13,372 bases of DNA from Colimorpha sp964483145 (GCA_964483145.1 CAZAAK010000066.1:1-13372); one strand, 5' to 3'; counted from the first letter of the stretch, positions 6,429 to 13,372 are shown. The notes: a model not told the origin generated them from the sequence alone. Translations and numbers: made by a program.

Positions 6429-8612
6429 TTGAACTGTAGAAAGTACATATTACTGCTGTCCCTATCCATCCTGCCCTCCTTTTTGTGGGGGCAGGTAAGG
6501 AGCATCGGTGGTCTCTCCGGATTTTCCAACCTCCCTACCCAAAATACCTCTCAAAGCACTCCCAACCGCGGTAGTGCCACCCCCGACTCCACCGCCTCTT
6601 CCGACACCACTTCCACCGAAAGCTCCGCCCTTGGCATCGAATTCCATGTCGACGTCCCCGACAGCGCTCTGCAGTCCTCCGTCTTCATGTTTCACCGCCG
6701 CTCGGGGGAGGTCAAGATTATGTCAGTCAGCCATCCCAGCCTCCGCCTCACCGGTAGCCAATTCCACGACTGCCTCGATGCCTTTAACGGCAACTACTAC
6801 CTCACCGTCAGTGAGTTGGGGCATCCGCACTATTCCATTTTCCCCTCCTTCAGCGCCACCCCAGGGCTTGTTTACAAGCGCACCCTTTATCCCGGCTACT
6901 GCAAAACGCCCGACAACATCACTTTCTATCAAGCCCAAACCCCATACGAAGTTCTCTCCTACAACACCTCCCTCGACCAGTCCTATCAAGTCCACCTCAC
7001 CCATACACAAAATATCACCAACCGCTGGAACTATGCTCTCGACTATCATCTAATCAACCCCGATGGTGCCTTCTCCAATAGCGCCGCCACCAACCACCTG
7101 CTCGACTTCAACACCAATTGCTACTCTCGCGACGCTCGATACCAGTTCTCTGCTGGCGCTATTTGGCAACGCATGGTGCTGGGCGAAAACGGGGGGCTCG
7201 CCAACCCTTCGGCCTACTTCGGCAAGACCTTCCTCAACACCTCCGGCATCCAGGTAGTCAACATCAACGCCATGAGCCTCAACAACAGCCTCACTCTGTT
7301 TGCTAGGCAGTCTTTCAACACAGTCCGTCAATTCGAGTGGTATCGCCCCATCCGGCAGCAGTATGTGGACACCCTCACCGACACCACCACCGTTCAGGTT
7401 GCCTATTTCGACTCCATCACCCTCGACTCCCTCTTGCGCGACTCCACTGTCTACACCACTCGCTACCGGCTTGCCGACACCATCGTGGGTTATGATACGC
7501 TCCAGCCTCATGCACCGCATATCTACAACACCGGAGTCTTCGGCCTCGAGCTCCAGTACGACCGCCAAAAATACCGCTACGCCGCCACCGACTCCTCCCT
7601 CTATCACCAATTCTCCACCATGCTCTTTTGGACCAACGATGCCTACATGGACCACCGTTGGCGCAATGCACTCAAAATCCATGGTGGTCTCCGTCCGCAA
7701 CTCGCCTGGTTGCAACTCAACCCAGCCCTTTATACCAACACTCGTCTGCACCGCGTTGCAATCTATCCTTTTGCCCGCGTTGAAGTAAGCCCTTGGCCAG
7801 CCGCCGAGTTCAGCCTCTACGGCGAGGTGGTGCCAAATCTCTCCGAGTACAACCTCGATGCCCGCCTGCTACTGCCTTTCCGCGACACTGTGGGCCGCTC
7901 CACGCAAAGCCTCAGCCTCCATGCCGTGGTTAAGGCCTGCCAGCCGGAGCTTGTCTACTTTGCGCAATGCCTCTATGCGGCCAATCCCCTTTCCTCCACT
8001 CCCAAGTCCGTGGGCGTGCGCCAAGTCGAGGCCGACTACCACCGTGAGGGCCTTTTGGACGTACACCTATGTGCCAGCCACATCAGCCACAATGTGTGGT
8101 TCGAGCAAACCAACCTCAGCAGTGGTGCTGTTACCTACCAGCCTCAACAAGCCGATGGTAGTGCCCTGCTCCTGCAAGGGCGTGCCAACCTTTACCTAAC
8201 GCTCACCCGCTGGCTCCATTTCGACATGCAGCAGCACCTCCAGTATAGTAGCGACCAAAGCCAAGTACGCGTGCCGCTCTTTGCCAGCAAAAACTCTCTC
8301 TACACCGACTTCAAGGTTTTCCGCGGGGCGCTTCATGTGCAAACCGGTTTCGACTTGCGCTATCACACACGCTTCTACGCCGATGCCTTCGACCCCACTC
8401 TCGGCATCTTCTACCGTCAGAGTCAGGAGCAGGTGGGCGGTTACCTTTGGGCCGACTTCTTCCTCAACCTACAAATCAAGCGCGCCACCATCTACGTCAA
8501 AGCCGGCCACTTCAACGCCCTGCTTGAGCAAAACGCCTACTGCATCATCCCAGGCTATCCCGCTCGGCAGTTCGGCCTCTTCTATGGCGTAACGTGGAAA
8601 TTCTTTGATTGA
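6429..8612 (+). CDS. Putative outer-membrane porin (Porin_10-like), TTG start
   Basis: Large outer-membrane beta-barrel protein resembling the Bacteroidetes 'putative porin' family (Pfam Porin_10). From TTG at 6429 it is 727 residues and begins with a fair signal peptide: NCRKY, a hydrophobic core ILLLSLSILPSFLW, then GQ. Next comes a Ser/Thr/Pro-rich linker (about 28-68) and a long domain with alternating aromatic strands, ending in FGLFYGVTWKFFD; the terminal aromatic strand fits barrel insertion. The frame is open back to 6360 inside trxB, but no ATG occurs before the mature domain (the first is about 80 residues after the signal). TTG 6429 was chosen because it places the signal peptide correctly, 20 bases after the trxB stop; ATT at 6426 is an alternative. 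It is probably co-transcribed with trxB. Substrate unknown. Confidence 0.75.
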   Translation: MNCRKYILLLSLSILPSFLWGQVRSIGGLSGFSNLPTQNTSQSTPNRGSATPDSTASSDTTSTESSALGIEFHVDVPDSALQSSVFMFHRRSGEVKIMSVSHPSLRLTGSQFHDCLDAFNGNYYLTVSELGHPHYSIFPSFSATPGLVYKRTLYPGYCKTPDNITFYQAQTPYEVLSYNTSLDQSYQVHLTHTQNITNRWNYALDYHLINPDGAFSNSAATNHLLDFNTNCYSRDARYQFSAGAIWQRMVLGENGGLANPSAYFGKTFLNTSGIQVVNINAMSLNNSLTLFARQSFNTVRQFEWYRPIRQQYVDTLTDTTTVQVAYFDSITLDSLLRDSTVYTTRYRLADTIVGYDTLQPHAPHIYNTGVFGLELQYDRQKYRYAATDSSLYHQFSTMLFWTNDAYMDHRWRNALKIHGGLRPQLAWLQLNPALYTNTRLHRVAIYPFARVEVSPWPAAEFSLYGEVVPNLSEYNLDARLLLPFRDTVGRSTQSLSLHAVVKACQPELVYFAQCLYAANPLSSTPKSVGVRQVEADYHREGLLDVHLCASHISHNVWFEQTNLSSGAVTYQPQQADGSALLLQGRANLYLTLTRWLHFDMQQHLQYSSDQSQVRVPLFASKNSLYTDFKVFRGALHVQTGFDLRYHTRFYADAFDPTLGIFYRQSQEQVGGYLWADFFLNLQIKRATIYVKAGHFNALLEQNAYCIIPGYPARQFGLFYGVTWKFFD

Positions 8613-8680
8613 TTTCCATCCACTCCCCGCTAGCGCTGTCAACTACAATTATTAACCCTTAATCCACAACAAAAAAGAAA

Positions 8681-10213
8681 ATGGCAACCCAAGAAGAATT
8701 ATTCAAAAAAGTCGTCTCCCACGCCAAAGAGTACGGATTCATTTTCCCCTCTAGCGAAATCTACGACGGCCTAGCTGCAGTCTACGACTACGGCCAGCTG
8801 GGCACCGAGCTCAAAAACAACATCAAACAATACTGGTGGCGCGCCATGGTGCAGTACCACGAAAACATCGTCGGCATCGACTCCGCCATCTTCATGCACC
8901 CCAAAATCTGGAAGGCCTCCGGCCACGTCGATGCCTTCAACGACCCCCTCATCGACAACCGCGACTCCAAGAAACGCTACCGCGCCGATGTCCTTATCGA
9001 GGACCATATTGCCAAGATTGAGGACAAAATTAACAAAGAATGCGCCAAGGCAGCCAAACGTTTCGGCGACGCCTTCGACCGCCAGCAATTCGTCACTACC
9101 AATGCCCGCGTCCTCGAGCACCAGAAGCAAATCGACGAAATCCGCAACCAATATGCCTCCTGCATGAACGCCAACGACCTCGCAGGCCTCAAACAACTCA
9201 TCCTCGACCTCGGCATTGTCGACCCCATCAGCGGCACCCGCAACTGGACCGACGTGCGCCAGTTCAACCTTATGTTCGCCACCCGAATGGGCTCGGTCTC
9301 CGACGACAGCGACACCCTCTACCTCCGCCCCGAAACAGCCCAGGGCATCTTTGTCAACTTCCTCAACGTACAAAAATCTGGCCGCATGAAAGTTCCCTTT
9401 GGCATTGCTCAAATCGGCAAAGCCTTCCGCAACGAGATTGTTGCACGGCAGTTCATCTTCCGCATGCGCGAATTCGAGCAGATGGAGATGCAGTTCTTCG
9501 TCCGCCCCGGCACCGAGCTCGAATGGTTCCACCACTGGAAGGAGGAACGTCTCCGTTGGCATTTGGCCCTTGGCATCCCTGCCCAAAAATACCGTTTCCA
9601 CGACCACGAAAAACTGGCACACTACGCCAATGCCGCCACCGACATCGAGTTCGAATTCCCATTCGGCTTTAAGGAGCTCGAGGGCATCCACAGCCGCACC
9701 GACTTCGACCTCAGCCGCCATAGCGAGTTCAGCGGCAAGAAGCTCCAGTACTTCGACTCCGAGCTCAACGAGAGCTACACCCCCTACGTCATCGAAACCT
9801 CTATCGGCGTCGACCGCACCTTCCTGGCCATCTTCAGCCATGCCCTCAAGGACGAGGTCCTCCCCGATGGTTCCTCCCGCACCCTCCTCAGCCTCCCCGC
9901 AGTGCTCGCCCCCTACAAAGCCGCCATCCTCCCCTTGGTCAAAAAGGATGGCCTCCCCGAAAAAGCTCGCCAAATTATGGACGCCCTCAAATACGACTTT
10001 ATGCTACAGTACGACGAAAAGGATGCCATCGGCCGACGCTACCGCCGGCAGGACGCCATCGGCACCCCCTTCTGCATCACCATCGACAACGACACCCTTG
10101 TCCAGGGTAGCGCCACCGTCCGCGACCGCGACACCATGCAGCAGCAGCGCATCCCCATCGACAACCTGCGCGCCTTCCTCCACGAGCACATCCAGCCCAT
10201 CAAGGTGGATTGA
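8681..10213 (+). CDS. glyQS: Glycyl-tRNA synthetase, class II dimeric type
   Basis: Charges tRNA-Gly with glycine. The 510-residue length is that of the single-chain alpha2 enzyme of Bacteroidetes, Gram-positives and eukaryotes, not the alpha2beta2 enzyme of E. coli. Seen: the N-terminal block EYGFIFPSSEIYDG then YDYGQLGTELKNN; class II motif 2 around FRNEIVARQFIFRMREFEQM; motif 3 near ETSIGVDRTFLAIF; and the C-terminal anticodon-binding domain starting at LPAVLAPYKAAILPLV and running through DRDTMQQQRIPIDNL. The insertion with KIEDKINKEC and EHQKQIDEIRNQ is the helical part between motifs 1 and 2. ATG at 8681 is preceded by an A-rich run (AACAAAAAAGAAA). No promoter box was recognised in the 68-base spacer. 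A terminator follows 34 bases after the stop codon. Confidence 0.96.
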   Translation: MATQEELFKKVVSHAKEYGFIFPSSEIYDGLAAVYDYGQLGTELKNNIKQYWWRAMVQYHENIVGIDSAIFMHPKIWKASGHVDAFNDPLIDNRDSKKRYRADVLIEDHIAKIEDKINKECAKAAKRFGDAFDRQQFVTTNARVLEHQKQIDEIRNQYASCMNANDLAGLKQLILDLGIVDPISGTRNWTDVRQFNLMFATRMGSVSDDSDTLYLRPETAQGIFVNFLNVQKSGRMKVPFGIAQIGKAFRNEIVARQFIFRMREFEQMEMQFFVRPGTELEWFHHWKEERLRWHLALGIPAQKYRFHDHEKLAHYANAATDIEFEFPFGFKELEGIHSRTDFDLSRHSEFSGKKLQYFDSELNESYTPYVIETSIGVDRTFLAIFSHALKDEVLPDGSSRTLLSLPAVLAPYKAAILPLVKKDGLPEKARQIMDALKYDFMLQYDEKDAIGRRYRRQDAIGTPFCITIDNDTLVQGSATVRDRDTMQQQRIPIDNLRAFLHEHIQPIKVD

Positions 10214-10246
10214 TAGCAGCAGCATAGGTAAGTCAAAAACACATCG

Positions 10247-10285
10247 AAAAAAAAGGTGGATTCTCGTGGGAATCCACCTTTTTTT
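10247..10285. terminator. Bidirectional intrinsic terminator between convergent genes
   Basis: GGTGGATTC (10255-10263) pairs perfectly with GAATCCACC (10270-10278) around a six-base loop. Eight A residues precede the stem and seven T residues follow, so a U-run is made on either strand. It lies between glyQS (+) and the PP2C gene (-), whose ends face each other, and can stop both. Confidence 0.9.
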
Positions 10286-10337
10286 GTGCGCCGAGCGCAC
10301 GCGCCAATCAAAGCCGAGGTTTACGCCTGGGAGGGCT

Positions 10338-11201
10338 TTATTCCATCATGCCATCGGCAACCGCCGCCGGACTAGTCCGGACCCTTTTAGGGTACATCAG
10401 CGCCAGCGAATAGTCGTCGTGGGCCAGCAAGCCCTGCCTTTCTAAGCCCCGGAGGTACTTCAGAAATGCCGGCCTGCTATGGATGCAGTGCATGAGTTTC
10501 TCCAGCACATCCTTCTCAAAATCAATCTTTCCCAGCCCCAACGCAGCCTTGATGTAATTCTCGTTCTTGGAGTGGTGGCCGATGGCCTCGGATAACTCAT
10601 CCGCAAACTCGTCGCGCCGCGATGCCGCATACATCATCATTATGTAGTGCGACAGCGCATCGCTTGCCGCAAAAACCACCGATTCCCCTCCCGTGCGGAA
10701 TACGCCCGCGCGGAAGCCTTCCTTGCGCAGTTCGTCCTTGCAGTTGATCAAATACGGCGGCTCGTCAAAGTCGCCTAGCCTGCCAAAGCTGTGCTCCAGC
10801 CGACCGGTGGCACGGTTGTAATGAAATGCTACGCTGTCGCCATAGTCCATCCAGCGGCAACTGTCGTTGGCCGTCCACCATGCGGCCACCAGGGTAGCAA
10901 AGGAGCCTTCGTCGTAGAACTTGTCCAGCGACATGCCGCCCAGGCGCTTTGCCTCTTGCTCGCAACTGTTGTAGAACATCTCCCATATGCCGCCTATCCA
11001 GCCGTCCAGGTCGTCGGCACTCTCTATTGGCGCGTGCGGCAACTTTTTGAGCAAGTAGCGCGACCACTTCTCGGCAAACAGTCCGCCCCCGCCGGCACCG
11101 TCCGACACCGCTATCATCCCTTCGTGGGCTAGGGCGTAATCCTCGTTGTTGCAACCCTCTTCAAACTTTCCTGTAGTTCTATGGTTGTATTTTGTCTTCA
11201 T
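10338..11201 (-). CDS. PP2C-family (PPM) protein phosphatase
   Basis: Probably a metal-dependent Ser/Thr phosphatase. The 287 residues show the PPM landmarks in order: NNED (18-21), AVSDGAGG (31-38) with a metal-binding Asp, EGSFATLVAAW (98-108), YGDSVAFHYN (120-129), AASDA (178-182) where most members have SDG, and HDDYSLALMY near the end with the last metal-binding Asp (262-263). All main acidic positions are kept, so it should be active; the Gly to Ala change in SDG is the only deviation noted. There is no membrane segment or extra domain, so it should be cytosolic. It starts six bases after the VWA gene and is the last gene before the terminator. VWA plus PP2C pairs occur in bacterial phospho-signalling modules such as the TerY-P triad, where a kinase is the third partner; its target here is unknown. 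Confidence 0.85.
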   Translation of the reverse strand: MKTKYNHRTTGKFEEGCNNEDYALAHEGMIAVSDGAGGGGLFAEKWSRYLLKKLPHAPIESADDLDGWIGGIWEMFYNSCEQEAKRLGGMSLDKFYDEGSFATLVAAWWTANDSCRWMDYGDSVAFHYNRATGRLEHSFGRLGDFDEPPYLINCKDELRKEGFRAGVFRTGGESVVFAASDALSHYIMMMYAASRRDEFADELSEAIGHHSKNENYIKAALGLGKIDFEKDVLEKLMHCIHSRPAFLKYLRGLERQGLLAHDDYSLALMYPKRVRTSPAAVADGMME

Positions 11202-11207
11202 GTGGCG

Positions 11208-12398
11208 CTATCTGCCGATGTTGGTTGGCGTGCCGATGTCCATAAGTTTGATTAGCGAGGTTGCATCGGCGTTCACGCCCATCGCCACATGGCGGCCCCG
11301 ACGGTCGTCGCCAAGGCTGCGCGAAATGTCGTCGTTGTACCTCAGCGGCAGCAAGCTCGACATCTCAAACAGTGTCTCTCCATAGGCATCCCCGCCCAGC
11401 TCGCTCTTGTCGATGGGGCAAATCACCTCCGCCGCCGACTTGCCTGGGGCAAAGTGTATGTTGAACAGTATTACGTTGCCGTCGTTGGTGAACATCGACT
11501 TGATTTCGTTGGCTTGCTGCAGCACATGCTCCTTGGTCGCCCCGTTAAAAGCGCCGTCGGTGATGTTTATCACCGTTGGCGGGTAGCAGTCCTTGTCGTG
11601 GTGCTCCACCATCCACTCCTCCAGCAGGTCGCGCACCACGTCAAAGGCCTTATCCACACGCGTTTCGCCTCCATCTCTGCGTGCTTCCAGCCACTGCACC
11701 TTCTTCACCTCCTTTATTTCGGTGCCTCTGCGCGAGTGTTTCTCCTCGCGCACCACAATCTTTTTAAACGGGTTGTTCTGCAGCTCGTCCGGCCGCACAA
11801 AGGTGCGCCCCTGCAGCCCGCCGTTCCACCCGCTATAGGCTTCTTGTCCGTAGCCTACCACGGCAATGTCGTAGTAGTGGCGCGTCTCGTTCGACTTGAC
11901 GCATCTATACACCAACTCGTTGATTTGCTGGTTGACGATGCGTGCCGCCGCTTCGGCCATTGTCATCTCCTCACCTAGCAAGGTGGTCGTCCTACGCATG
12001 CTTCCCGAGTGGTCCACCATAAAGATGAACGCCGTTGGGGTGTTGCGCGTAATCTGCGCCGTGTAGGATGCCTTGCTCTGCAAAACCTGCGGCCCGTTGG
12101 GCACGGTGATGCCAAAGTTGCCTATATTGGTGATGCACTCCAGCGGAATGTGGTTCTTCACCAGCACCTCGGCTTGGTAGAACGGCTGCTCGTCCTCACT
12201 TAAGTCAAAGTGTGTCTTTGCCTTCACCGAGTCGAAGTGTATCGCCTCAAAGTCGGCTAGTTCGCTGCCCATCGAGGCGCCGTTCTTGGTTGCATTGCGG
12301 TCGGCATAACGGGTCTGCTTCCACCAGATCACCTGCGGGTCTATCTCTAGCACCACGGGGTTGGAGATGCGCCCGTCGTTCATCGCCACGTACATCAT
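11208..12398 (-). CDS. C-terminal part of DarT-like domain fused to a VWA domain
   Basis: From ATG at 12398 the product is 396 residues. The first about 90 residues are the second half of a DarT-type ADP-ribosyltransferase: MMYVAMNDGR continues the strand begun in the preceding reading frame, and QAEVLVKNHIPLECI holds the family's catalytic Glu (residue 77, or 161 if joined to the upstream 84 residues). The rest is a von Willebrand factor A domain with a full metal-ion-dependent adhesion site: DHSGSM (129-134, DxSxS), the Thr of GGETR (246) and the Asp of ITDG (281), followed by GETLFEMSSLLP. The frame is open upstream to 12524, but those 42 codons lie out of frame over the DarT N-terminal half and do not read like protein. 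The ATG overlaps the stop of the upstream frame (ATGA). It may be one broken gene, a coupled second cistron, or a frameshift product. Confidence 0.8.
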   Translation of the reverse strand: MMYVAMNDGRISNPVVLEIDPQVIWWKQTRYADRNATKNGASMGSELADFEAIHFDSVKAKTHFDLSEDEQPFYQAEVLVKNHIPLECITNIGNFGITVPNGPQVLQSKASYTAQITRNTPTAFIFMVDHSGSMRRTTTLLGEEMTMAEAAARIVNQQINELVYRCVKSNETRHYYDIAVVGYGQEAYSGWNGGLQGRTFVRPDELQNNPFKKIVVREEKHSRRGTEIKEVKKVQWLEARRDGGETRVDKAFDVVRDLLEEWMVEHHDKDCYPPTVINITDGAFNGATKEHVLQQANEIKSMFTNDGNVILFNIHFAPGKSAAEVICPIDKSELGGDAYGETLFEMSSLLPLRYNDDISRSLGDDRRGRHVAMGVNADATSLIKLMDIGTPTNIGR

Positions 12399-12401
12399 GG
12401 G
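12395..12401 (-). other. ATGA stop/start overlap and frame break within the DarT domain
   Basis: On the - strand the junction reads CGG CAC CCATGATG. The upstream frame ends CAC CCA TGA; the downstream frame reads CCC ATG ATG. One extra C in the CCC tract (12401-12399), or a -1 shift of the ribosome there, would give a continuous RHPMMY and a single 480-residue protein. Confidence 0.8.
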
Positions 12402-12649
12402 TGCCGCTCCGTAAAGCTCACCCTTACATAGTTCTGCAAACCGTCGCGCATATCCAATTGGCGCGAAACGTCGCTGCCGCCAGGCTTGGCAATGCCTATG
12501 GACTTGCTTTCGCAGTCCGCCCACGAGTACAGCCCTCCGTTGCGGATGATGGACTCTAGGTTGTCGCGGTCCGTAAAGTGGTATAGCTTGCCTATGCCGT
12601 GGCGCTTACATATCGCCTGATACTGTGTGTAGTTGTCTTTTAGTTCCAT
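12395..12649 (-). CDS. N-terminal part of DarT-like ADP-ribosyltransferase
   Basis: 84 residues. GIGKLYHFTDRDNLESIIRN then GGLYS (18-42) matches the DarT (formerly DUF4433) N-terminal NAD+-binding motif 'YHxTHxxNLxxILxxGGL'. QNYVRVSFTERHP (72-84) matches the conserved strand that in DarT continues as PMLY. Here the frame stops at TGA directly after HP, and the next frame supplies MMY at once, so the enzyme domain is cut in the middle. This piece alone lacks the catalytic Glu and should not be active. DarT enzymes attach ADP-ribose from NAD+ to bases of single-stranded DNA: thymine for DarT2, guanine for DarT1. The NADAR-like neighbour favours the guanine type. It starts 18 bases after the NADAR-like gene. 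Confidence 0.75.
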   Translation of the reverse strand: MELKDNYTQYQAICKRHGIGKLYHFTDRDNLESIIRNGGLYSWADCESKSIGIAKPGGSDVSRQLDMRDGLQNYVRVSFTERHP

Positions 12650-12667
12650 GCTTCTCTGTTTCTATAG

Positions 12668-13279
12668 TCAAAATAACGTCAGTTCGCCCTTTTTATTATC
12701 CGCTCCCGTGTCCGCCGCGGGCTGTTTGTCGCCGTAGGGGTATAGTCCCTCCACATATGCCTTTACTAGGTAGGCGTGTGAGAGGGGTTTGGTGGCGCTA
12801 TCCACCTCGCAGCAGGTGTTGTAGTCCAGCAGCACAATGGTGCGCTCCCGGCTGGCCTCGCGCATCCGCTCCACGATGTCCTGCACCTTGTTCTCCAGCA
12901 CCCAGCGGTAGGTGGGCAGGTATATCTGCCGCTTGGCTTCCACGTAGCCCAGAATCTCCGTCCCGTGTACCCCGCGGCGGTGCCCAAGCACCCTGCCGTG
13001 CGTCCGCACGGAGCGCTTGAGGTTCTTCATTGTGCTGTTGTGCAGCAGCTCCAGGTCCACGTTCTCGCCTTCAAACACCTTCAGCCCCTGCCAAATCCCC
13101 TCCACGCTCATCGCGCTGTAGCCCTCGCTAAACGGCACGGGGATGCCCCCGTGCGGGTAGAACGGGCTCAGCCGGACCAGCCCGTCGGTAGCGCGGCTGG
13201 TCACGTCGCATATCACGGCGCCGGGGTACTCCCTTAGGATGTTCTCCTGTTTCTTTCGTTTGGATTCTATTTTTATCAT
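12668..13279 (-). CDS. NADAR-like (DUF6939-type) protein, probable antitoxin
   Basis: 203 residues. By eye it follows the NADAR fold: LSPFYPHGGIPVPFSEG then SVEGIWQGLKVFEG parallels the E. coli YbiA segment with FSNF and TVEHYFQAQKF; STMKNLKRSVRTHGR parallels the following helix; and a late IVLLDYNTCCEV then LSHAYLVKAYVEG parallels the C-terminal part. I recall close relatives filed as DUF6939. NADAR proteins remove ADP-ribose from guanine and are encoded beside DarT1 toxins as antitoxins, so this gene's position 18 bases ahead of a DarT-like frame supports that role. ATG at 13279 overlaps the stop of the frame upstream (ATGA). The C-terminal about 25 residues (after PYG) are a polar tail. 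The NADAR call is by remote pattern; the catalytic residues were not assigned. Confidence 0.6.
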   Translation of the reverse strand: MIKIESKRKKQENILREYPGAVICDVTSRATDGLVRLSPFYPHGGIPVPFSEGYSAMSVEGIWQGLKVFEGENVDLELLHNSTMKNLKRSVRTHGRVLGHRRGVHGTEILGYVEAKRQIYLPTYRWVLENKVQDIVERMREASRERTIVLLDYNTCCEVDSATKPLSHAYLVKAYVEGLYPYGDKQPAADTGADNKKGELTLF

Positions 13280-13372
13280 CGTTCTTGGTTCTTTTTTTTA
13301 TTTTTTTTCCGCCGGCCGGCGCCGGCGCTTGGTTTTTTTTCTGTCGCTGCGCTCATGTAGCCCGCTTTTCGG
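13276..13372 (-). CDS. 3' end of an upstream gene with Lys/Arg-rich tail (partial)
   Basis: A frame open from the window edge encodes about 31 residues: RKAGYMSAATEKK, then PSAGAGRRKKNKKKNQER, ending in TGA at 13278-13276. That stop overlaps the ATG of the NADAR-like gene as ATGA, the same tight packing as in the rest of this operon, which makes a real C-terminus likely. The tail is low-complexity and basic, and it accounts for the A-tracts and the GC-rich palindrome seen in the DNA. A short gene starting at ATG 13356 (26 residues) is the alternative. A second frame is also open to 13298 but ends 19 bases before the NADAR-like start. Identity unknown; in a VWA/PP2C module a kinase would be one candidate. 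Confidence 0.45.
   Translation of the reverse strand, partial: RKAGYMSAATEKKPSAGAGRRKKNKKKNQER

Noticed and set aside
8771..9973. A 400-codon open frame on the - strand.
   Set aside because: It lies wholly antisense to glycyl-tRNA synthetase, whose motifs are clear. Its Val/Gly/Glu-rich product is the usual mirror of a gene with biased codons.
12399..12524. N-terminal extension of the VWA frame (42 codons from ATG 12524).
   Set aside because: It overlaps the DarT N-terminal half in another frame; its product is Arg-rich with no recognisable pattern, while the overlapped frame matches DarT.
12625..13020. A 131-codon + strand frame opposite the NADAR-like gene.
   Set aside because: Cys/Pro/Arg-rich antisense shadow with no domain pattern, contrary to the direction of the module.
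13310..13340. GC-rich hairpin followed by a T-run, considered as a + strand terminator.
   Set aside because: No + strand gene ends nearby, six bases separate the stem from the T-run, and on the - strand the stretch is better explained as coding a GAGRRKK tail.

Overview
The window looks like the chromosome of a member of the Bacteroidetes, probably Bacteroidales. The reasons are: two TACTTTTG boxes and one TATCTTTG box that fit the Bacteroidetes -7 promoter (TAnnTTTG), general lack of Shine-Dalgarno sites, and gene families typical of this phylum (a DUF3127 OB-fold protein, a Porin_10-like outer-membrane protein, panD next to an LPG-synthase-like membrane protein, and a class II dimeric-type glycyl-tRNA synthetase). 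No tRNA, rRNA, CRISPR array or insertion sequence was recognised.

Left and centre (1-10290, all on the + strand) are housekeeping genes. In order: a beta-barrel-like protein whose 5' end is missing or decayed (72-1058); a CorA Mg2+ channel with its own promoter (1181-2110); a DUF3127 protein (2352-2765); 5-formyltetrahydrofolate cyclo-ligase (2814-3350); a small tail-anchored protein of unknown function (3357-3875); panD (4020-4364); a UPF0104/LPG-synthase-like membrane protein (4371-5420); thioredoxin reductase (5476-6408); a large putative porin with a non-ATG start (about 6429-8612); and glycyl-tRNA synthetase (8681-10213). Short gaps suggest small operons: 2352-3875, and 4020 to at least 8612. 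A strong hairpin with A and T tracts on its two sides (10247-10285) closes this block and can terminate transcription from both directions.

Right side (10338-13372, all on the - strand) is an accessory module pointing toward glyS. In transcription order it holds: the last about 31 codons of an upstream gene with a Lys/Arg-rich tail; a NADAR-like protein (13279-12668); a DarT-type ADP-ribosyltransferase domain split into two reading frames at an ATGA junction (12649-12395, then 12398-11208), its second part fused to a von Willebrand factor A domain with a complete MIDAS; and a PP2C-type phosphatase (11201-10338). All gaps are 18 bases or less and one or two are 4-base overlaps.

DarT with NADAR is a known pairing of a nucleic-acid ADP-ribosylating toxin with an ADP-ribosyl-guanine hydrolase, and VWA with PP2C (often plus a kinase) is a known phosphorylation-linked signalling pairing. 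Having both in one operon, with the toxin domain on the same polypeptide or cistron as the VWA domain, suggests a toxin-antitoxin or anti-phage system under phospho-signalling control. That role is inference: the domain calls rest on motifs read by eye. The DarT frame break (mutation, sequencing error, coupling or recoding) is the main unresolved point.
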